NCBI GenBank assembly: GCA_033060915.1
Contig: CM065380.1
Coordinates: 42,503,001 to 42,567,000 of the forward strand
Origin: Euryodendron excelsum
Taxonomy: Eukaryota; Streptophyta; Magnoliopsida; Ericales; Pentaphylacaceae
DNA length: 64,000 nucleotides
Direction: 5' to 3'
Every line of letters begins with the position of its first letter. Positions within the stretch are counted from its first letter, which is position 1. Under the pieces are notes generated by a model. That model was not told where the DNA came from, did not search any database, and was given only the letters and a program-made list of their open reading frames with translations. Made by a program: the position numbers and the translations under genes. This document shows positions 56,710 through 64,000 of the stretch, one piece after another.

Positions 56710-58522
56710 ATGGCAGAAGTGGGTGATGACGGCTCTGAGAGGAGACGCCGCTTGGGGAAGACGGCCCGGACGGATTCTACTGGCGGCTCTAGTCGATCTA
56801 GAGGTAGTCGACGATCTACCAGACGATCTTCCTCCAGTCAGAATGGGCAGGGGAGTAGGCTACCTGTCTACCCTTTTCCTCTGGTTGAGCAAGCTTTCGC
56901 TGAGGAGATTGATACTGAGGAGGAGGTACCGGGCTCTGGGGATCAGGTGACCGGTTATGGGAGACCTTCTTTCAGGCATAGGCAGACAGATGCCGACTTG
57001 GGAGATCTGCAGATACCAGACGTCCCGTAACTCGGGGATCTTGCCTATCACCCCAGCGTGTATTCTAGATAGCATTTGCCTCCTCCGCAGGTACATACAG
57101 CTTTCAGAGGGGCTGTTCATCAGGTTTTTGTGACCATGCAGTGGGCTGCCCCATCATACCGTGCCTTCTTGGCGGAGATCGGATTTGGCGCTTTCATGGG
57201 ATTACAGGCTAACCGCCTAAACCGGTATTTGGTACTGGCACTTGTTGAGAGGTGGTTCGGGGAGACCGAGACTTTTCATTTTGTCGGCTTCGAGTTAGGT
57301 CCCACTCCTTTGGATTGGGCGATTATTACAGGGCTCTCCTTTGTCGGCCGGTGGATCACCCTACATCCAGTCAGTAGGGACGAGGCCTGTTTGCTGTTGG
57401 ACTTGCCTCCTCTTGAGCGTTTTGCCTTCCCAGTCTCTTGGATTAGTCAGGATGACTGTACCTTCGCTACTGAGCCATCGCCTGCGAGGCGGGATATCAT
57501 GAGACGACAACTTGTTTTGTATATCATCTTTAGCTGCTTCTGCAACAACAACAAGCCACTTGTGCCGTGTCGTTTGGTGAGTATAGTAGCCGATCTTGGA
57601 GCCTTATCTGAGCTGGACGGGGGGTCCTTTTCCTTTGGCTGCTTTCTTCGGTCGATACGGGTTCGGACTTTTTCTCATTGGGGCAGCATGACTAGTTTCT
57701 GGCCCTTCCTCGTCTGGTGGAGCTACGAGTACCTTCCTGTTCGTCCTCCTGCAGTTGTTGAGGATGACCAGGTAGCCCAGCAATCGGAGATTACCAATTT
57801 TGTGACGCTCCGGGCTAACCTGGAGCTGATTGAGGCGAGGGATGTGACCTGGCGGCCCTTCATTGGATCAGTCCATTATGAGACAGTCCGGTACTTGGTC
57901 TCGTTGTCCCTGTCAAGAGCTGCTTTTCTCAGTGATGACACTTGGGAGTCTTATCTTGGAGAGCGACACTGGCGACAGTTTCATGAGGAGTTCCGATCAG
58001 CAAGAGCTCTGCCAGAGTATATGTTTGGAGCCCTGGTGGCAGGAGTGCCTATCCCTTATTAGGAGTGTCAGGCAAGTGCCGAGTTCCTGCTTCCTCCGAA
58101 TACAGATTATGCTGTGCACTTTGGGGCTCATTTGGTCGGTGCCTTCACTCGATTTGAGGTAGTAGTTGGCGGGTACGCTGTTGGCCAGGAGGTGGTTGAC
58201 CTATGGCGCCGAGCCGGAGGATACGTGCCCCAGGCTGAGTTTATTGCTATGAGAGACCAGAGAGATCAGTACCAAATGGAGTTGGATCAGTACCAGGCCG
58301 AGGTAGCCTCCCTGACAGCTCGATTATCTCAGCTGGGTGGTGGGGGGCTAGGTTATTCTCTATTTGCTTCTTCTTGCTCTGTTGTTGCTTAGTTCCTTTT
58401 GTATGCAGCTAATTTTGGTTCTATCTTCCCTGCAGGATGGTGGTGCTTCGAGTAGTTATCCACCTCCTCCGATGCCGAGTCTCAGGGATTTTGATCCAGA
58501 TGATATTGACTTCGACCTATGA
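56710..58522 (+). pseudogene. E3 antisense ORF, plant mobile domain (PMD) protein
   Basis: The start ATG (56710) lies one base after the splice acceptor. The first 100 residues are Arg/Ser-rich and probably disordered. From about 57120 the frame shows VFVTMQWAAPSYRAFLAEIG, LALVERWFGETETFHFVGFE and LGPTPLDWAIITGL, the pattern of the plant mobile domain seen in MAIN/MAIL1 proteins and in plant transposons. The C-terminal part has a coiled coil (MRDQRDQYQMELDQYQAEVA). Three stops (57028, 57070, 58060) interrupt an otherwise unbroken frame to 58392. A further exon after the acceptor CCCTGCAG at 58435 could end in the acidic tail DFDPDDIDFDL with TGA at 58520-58522, but I cannot find a donor in the right phase. 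It shares layout with the E1 antisense protein but is clearly diverged in sequence. Confidence 0.75.
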
Positions 58523-58589
58523 TAGATGCCTCTTGTAGAGACTCCGATCCTCTTTTGCCCCTTGTCCCTGAGTTATATTTATGTTAGAC

Positions 58590-61500
58590 AGTTTTACGCC
58601 CAAATTTTTCACACTCGAGGAATACTCACACAAGTGAGAAAAATGATGTACTCTCTTATTATAACTCACCCTCCTAGAAGAATGAGTGCGACTAGGTTTG
58701 CATTGAAAAATTGAATTGAATAAAGGGCTTTTAGAAAAGATTTAGAGTCGTCACCTAACTGGATTAAGGTGAGTTAGGTCACCTAAAAACTAAGCATAAT
58801 CCGAAGATTACACTTAGGGTTTTTTGAAAAAGGTTTTGAAAAGATTTCCTCAAGAGAGGGTTTTTAAGAAAATAGGTTGTTTGGCAACCTTTGGAAAACA
58901 TTTAGCCCTTTTTGAAAAATAACTCCTTTTTGGTCTATGAAAACAGTGATTCTAAGTTTGGAGGTTGGTTACGTGTAGGGAAGACACACTAAGCCATCAC
59001 CCTACCCCAACCTTTCGGTACCTACATGTCAATCTACCCTAGATTCACCTACGAGAGTCTTCAACTAACTATTGACCAATCCTATCCACTTTGAAAAACA
59101 ATGTTTGAAAAGAAACAATGCATGGGATGCAAGTGCAAAATAAGAGGGAGTTGGAGAATAGATTTGGAAATAAATTTGAAAAGAAATTGATTTGATTTGA
59201 AAGAGATTTGAAATTAGATAGATTTGAAATTGAAAAGTTTTAGAAATTGAAAGTAGAGATTTGAAAATAGAAATTTGAAATTGAAAATTTGAACATAGAT
59301 TGGAGATTTGGAAAGATTTTGGAATTTGAAATTTGGAAAATATGGAGGAATTTGAAATTTGAAAGAAGTTGTGGGATTGGAGATTAGAAAGGTTATGGAA
59401 ATAGAAATTTGAAACATGTTGTGGAATTTGAGACTTGAAAAATGTTGAGACCGCACCCATGAGGGTTGCCTACGTATCCTTTTGGAGGAATCAGGTCAGT
59501 CATAGTTCGGACCGGAGTCCGATTGAAAATAGAAGAGTTGATTTGAAGAAGGAGATTGAATTGGAAATTGAATTGGAAGATTGAGAGATTGAACTTTGAA
59601 TAGAGGATTGAAAATTGGAATTTGAAATTTTTGGAATTGAAAAGATTGAATTTTGATTTGAAAAAGTAGAACTAGGAAAGATTTAGACTTGTTTTAGAAA
59701 GATAGAGGTTTAGGAAATCTAGACTTAAGAAAGATGAGACTTAGGAAAGACTCGAGAGTTTAAGAAAGATTGGATTTAAAAAAGGTTTGAATTAGGAAAG
59801 GTCCGATTTAGGAAAGTTTTGAATTTGGAAAGTTTCATTTTTGAAAAGTTTTGGAATTAGGAAAGTTTCGACTTAGGGAAGTTTTGAAAAAGGAAAGTAT
59901 TCAATTTAGGAAATGTTTGAATTAAGAAAGTTTTTGAGTTTAGAAAAGTTTTAGATTTGGAAAGATGTTGAAGTTTTGGAAAGTTTAGAATTTAGAAAGT
60001 TTGGAAGTTTAGAAAGATTTAACTTAAGAAAATTTTGAATTTAGGAAACTTTGAATTTGGAAAGATTCGAAATTTAGAAAGTTTAGGATTTAGAAAGTTT
60101 TAGGGTTTTAGAAAATCTTGAGATTAGGAAAGATTTGAGTTTAGGAAAAGTTTGAAAACTTAGGTTTGAAAAGTTAAGATTTGAAAAGAAGGTAGAATTA
60201 GGAAAAAGTTGAATTAAGAAAGATATGAAAGTTGAGTTTTGAAATTTAGGAAAGATTTTTATGTTCAAGTTTTGGAAACTTAAGATTTAGGAAAGTGGAA
60301 GTTTAGGAAGGATTTGAATTAGGAAAGAGTTGGATTAGGAAGGGATTGGATTTGGTTTCTAAAAGAGAAAGTTTGATTTCGTTTCCAAAAACGGAGGATT
60401 GGATTTGGTTTCCTAAACGGGAATATTTGATTTGATTTTCTAAAGGGAAGATAAGATTTGGCAAGGATTTGGAAAGGGAGATTCTAGAAACCTTAGATTT
60501 GGAAAATTATAGTTTTGACGTATAAAATATGTTTTGGAAACATGTATAGTTTTGATGTAGAAAACAAGAGGTTTTGGAAACCCAGGTTTGGGACAAAGTT
60601 TGAAAACCATGTTTTTGGAAAGAAAATTAGGGTTTCCTAATTGTGAGTTCTAGGGTTTGATTTGGGCTCTAAAGAGAGAGGATTTTTGGAAAGTGCGTTT
60701 TTGGAAATGAAGGTTTTGGAAGGAAAATCCTAGAGGGGAATTTCTAGAAGGGAGATTTTGGGAAAGAGAGTTTTTGGAAAGATTTTTGGAGAGAGTTTTT
60801 CTAAGAAAGAGACCTAGGGAACGTTTTTGGAAAGTGGACTTTGAAGAGAGCGTTTTGAAAAGGAGTTGAAAAAGAGAGTTTGGAAAAATAGACTTTTGGA
60901 GGGAGTTTTTGAAAACAAATTTGGAAAGAAGAGTTTTTGAGAAGTATGTTGAAAAGGAAGATTTTTAGGAAGAGATTTTTGGAGAGAGAGTTTTTGAAAG
61001 GTGTAAAAACATCTCACTTTCCTAAAGCAATTCTAACCATAAGAGGGCTAGAACCATTTTGGGAAAGCGGTTTTGAAAACAACAAGAGTTGAAAATATGG
61101 ATCATAAAAGCCACTTTTAATGTAACACTTTCCTAAAGCAACCCTAGCCATGGAAAAGCTAGAATCACTCTAGGATTGTGATTTTGAAAATAAGTTTTTG
61201 GAAAGGGAATTTTAATGCAATTTTGAAAACAAGTTTGAAAACAATTTTGAAGACAACTTTGAAAACGGTTTTTGGAATATGCAAGAATCATGATATGCAC
61301 AATGCAAATTTGGGGTCGTGAACATACAAGGCTAAGGCTTCACCACATAATCAAGGGGGCTGGACCCACCTGGTCTCTGGTTAGACTAAAAGAAAGCCCC
61401 CAACACGGTGACTCTTCAATAGTCTAATCCTACACATGAACTGGGAGTCCTCTTGTTTCAAGCATCCAAAGAAAGGAGGGGAGAGAGATGGGGGATTAAA

Positions 61501-62744
61501 ATAGAGAAAACCCAAGTGGGTTAGGAGAGAGAAGAGAGAGGGGGAAGTGCAGAAATTTAAATGGAGAACCTACCTTGTATCTTGTTTCTTTTGCGCGCCT
61601 TGGTTTCTTCGGTCTTCGTCTTAATCTTCGTCTTCAATCTTCAAGAGCCGCCTTCAATCTTCAAACTCCAGATTGCAACTCTTCCAGTCTTCGAAGGAGG
61701 GTTGAAGGCTAGTGTATGAGTGTATGGGGATGTATAGGAGTGTATATGAGGCTAGGGTTTGTGTATGGTGGCTAGGGTTTGGAAAACCTAAGGAGGCTAG
61801 GGTTAGGGAGTGTTCGAGCTCTATATATCGAATTATAGGATTTTTAGATTGAGTTTGCGGATCTTTTTCACGTTGGAAGAGGCTCTGTATTTATAGAGGT
61901 TGGACAATAGTGGTGCCCGTTGTAGTGGCGCCAGGTTAAACTTTACACTGGCACCACTAGGAGTGGCGCCAGGCCATTTTTTGGCTTAGTGCCACTACTA
62001 GTGGCGCCAGCCATATAGGAAATGTTTAAGGTCGGCAAGCAACATATCTTTGACTAGATTTGGGCGCCTGTACTAGTGACTACCATGTAATTTTTAGCCT
62101 AGCTTCACTAGGAGTGACTCCAGAAAGTCCGGGAATGATTTGAAGGAGCCGGGAATGACCCGGAAGGCCGAAAAAGAGAAGGAACACCTAAAATAGTGTC
62201 CCGAAGGTATTTAACATGAAAAATGAGGATAGGATGTTTCGGAAGGGTTGACCGGGCCTTTAAGGGCAAAACGGTCAACCAGATTGGAAAGCTGCCGGGA
62301 CGGACTCGGACTGTACCGGAAGAAGACTCGAAATTTGGAAACATTATTTAGAATGTTCCCAAAGGTTGCCAGCTTGGTTGCCAGAGCCGACGTGCTCGGA
62401 AAAGGAGACCGGCCCACCAGGGGCAAAACGGTCATTTTGCATCGGGTTTGCCGGAACTAACTCGGAATAATTCGAAAGGTAGAGGAAGGTTGAGAATACC
62501 ATAAGAAGTAATCTCAGAAGGTTACTGGTTTGATACCCAGAGTCGGTGTGGTTCCCGGGGCATTCGAATGCCCAAGGACAAAACGGTCATTTAGCTTTAA
62601 GTGGGCCCTACGGGCTCGAGAAGCGACTGATGGACTAAATTCAAGTTAAAAAGGTAGGCTTAGAGTCTAAATATGCATGTGATATGTGAAAGTGAGCTTG
62701 GTCAGCTCAGAGACTGCCGAGCGAGCAAAGATGGGATGCTTACA
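58590..62744 (-). repeat. L4: solo LTR nested in E3
   Basis: A full-length LTR of 4155 bp on the minus strand, from TGTAAGCATCCC at 62744 to the end near GGGCGTAAAACT at 58590. It contains the TATA box (61888-61895), three GGCGCC palindromes, the conserved island and the G-poor tract (C-poor on the plus strand). No internal element sequence touches it: E3 sequence is on both sides. The flanks are TAGAC (58585-58589) and TAGAG (62745-62749), a plausible 5-bp target duplication with one change. It has no 81-bp repeats. Confidence 0.75.
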
Positions 62745-64000
62745 TAGAGGCATGGATAGACAGATACATTTATTATCTTTACAGCCAGGCATATGATCAG
62801 ATGCATGTGATGTATGATGATGTTAGATATTTATTATATGAGTTGATGTTGGTGACTTCTATTTCTACAGGGAGTTATATCCTATGTGCGCAAAGCCCAT
62901 GCTGATTTATTTTTTTATTTTTATTTTTTTAAACATATGTACAGGTTAGAAGTATGTTAATAGAATGACACAGGGTGCTGTTAGACTTGTAGTCCTGGGA
63001 CTGGTAACTCCCCCCTTTTCGGGGATTTAGCCTCTTTTTTGGCTCAACCCTACCTTGATTGGATGATAGCATTTCGCACCTTTCTCAACCCTTTGATCAC
63101 CTTCAACTCTCTGTCTTAAGATTAGTGTATATGGTTATTGGGCTGAGACTCTCGACTCTCGGGATTTTAGCAACAGCTTACCTGGCCTTTGGTAGAGCGA
63201 TAAGCGGCGAGTCATTTCAATCCGAAGAGACTTTGTTTAGGACCGTAATACAGGCTTGGTTATGGGGGTTTTAGAAACAACGGGATATGCAGGCTCAAAT
63301 TTGATGTTGTTTTCGATAGGGTTTAGATCCATACCATCCTTGACTACTTTTCAGTAGGATTAGCATCCTTCTTTAGCTTTGGTAGCGTATCTAGCTCATT
63401 TAGATCAAGCAATCTGCTTTCAATCAGAGGGGACTTTTATAGGGTTGTAATGTAGGCCATGGTTTCGGGGTTTTGCAAGAAAAAGGGTAAAGGCTCAAAC
63501 CTATTGTTTCTACTAGGTTTCTTCGTAACCTAGGATCACCTTTAAATTTCCTTCTTGCTTTTAACCATATACTTCTCAGGGTGACAATGACCTTGTTCTT
63601 TCACCCTTTCTATATACTTCTTGAGATAAACATGACTTTCTTTTCTTTCAATCCTCTTATTATGCCTTTGAAGATGACTTAATCATGATTTTCTTTAGGC
63701 CTTTCCTTAAAGGATTTTTTTTTTTTTTTTTTGGCTTCTTGCCTCTTGGTAACTCCTTTCCTTTGCTTTGTCCTTTCTATCTCTTTTTCCTCTTCATGGA
63801 ACGAACATTTCTTTGACCCTTTTTCTTTAAACCTTTTCCTTGGCGGTTCAATCTACCCAATGTGGGTGGTGATCCCTAAGTTGGCGTTTTCTCAAGAAAA
63901 AGATGAATAGCTCAACAGGTTTGGCAAGGGGTTGCTTTTGACAGTATGGGAAATGAAATGAGGACCTCTCTTCACTTTGAATTAGATTGCTTGATCTATA
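62745..64000 (-). other. E3 spacer between integrase (off window) and antisense gene
   Basis: No coding frame. It has T tracts near 62907-62930 and 63716-63731. A degenerate direct repeat with a period of about 190 bp starts at about 63188 and 63378 (TTTGGTAGAG / TTTGGTAGCG, then similar AGAGACTTT...GGCTCAAA text). The last part matches E1 9735-9840 in reverse complement (GATTGCTTGATCTATA against TATGGACTAAACAATC). Confidence 0.6.

Larger units (their letters stand above)
51921..64000 (-). mobile_element. E3: minus-strand Tat/Ogre-type element, partly in window
   Basis: Read on the minus strand from the right edge: post-pol spacer, a solo LTR insertion (L4), the antisense gene, the polypurine tract and the truncated 3' LTR L3. 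The last 120 bp of the window align, reverse complemented, with E1 at about 9735-9840, just after the end of pol. The pol gene should therefore begin about 100 bp beyond the window. Confidence 0.75.

Overview
The window is repeat-dense plant nuclear DNA, almost certainly angiosperm heterochromatin; the species cannot be told from the sequence. I see no host gene, tRNA, rRNA or CRISPR. The evidence for a plant is Ty3/gypsy LTR retrotransposons of the Tat/Ogre lineage (long LTRs of about 4-5 kb, a tRNA-Arg type primer site, a protease-RT intron, a second archaeal-type RNase H, and an extra antisense ORF), a CACTA (En/Spm) DNA transposon, and a satellite array with monomers of about 180 bp.

Layout. 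1-19057: element E1, plus strand, with a 5' LTR cut by the window edge (1-2768), a primer site, a gag-poor protease exon, a 157-bp intron, pol (RT, RNase H, aRNase H, integrase) in one frame but with 11 nonsense codons, an antisense gene (aORF), a polypurine tract and a complete 5.19-kb 3' LTR. 19058-32276: about 73 tandem satellite monomers; E1 sits inside a monomer. 32295-38915: minus-strand CACTA remnant whose last exon abuts the satellite and whose right terminus ends at 38915. 38916-43499: minus-strand LTR (L2), cut by the CACTA end and carrying a tandemly duplicated promoter module. 43500-51920: element E2, plus strand, a sister of E1 with the same gag loss, the same intron and three shared nonsense codons; its 5' LTR is reduced to 104 bp and its 3' end is lost. 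51921-64000: element E3, minus strand, with a truncated 3' LTR (L3), a polypurine tract, an aORF with a plant-mobile-domain protein (56710-58522, here on the plus strand), a nested solo LTR (L4, 58590-62744), and post-pol spacer running off the right edge.

Inferred order of events: E2 is oldest; L2 inserted into the 5' LTR of E2; the CACTA element inserted into L2; the satellite grew next to, and probably inside, the 3' part of the CACTA; E1 then inserted into the satellite. Separately, L4 inserted into E3. If this is right, the missing left CACTA terminus and the rest of L2 and of the E2 5' LTR lie left of this window.

Nothing here looks able to move by itself: all pol genes are broken, gag is largely missing in E1 and E2, and the CACTA transposase is internally deleted. 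The most interesting points are the satellite-CACTA junction, the antisense genes carried by the retrotransposons, and three promoter-proximal palindromes spaced exactly 38 bp apart in the LTR.
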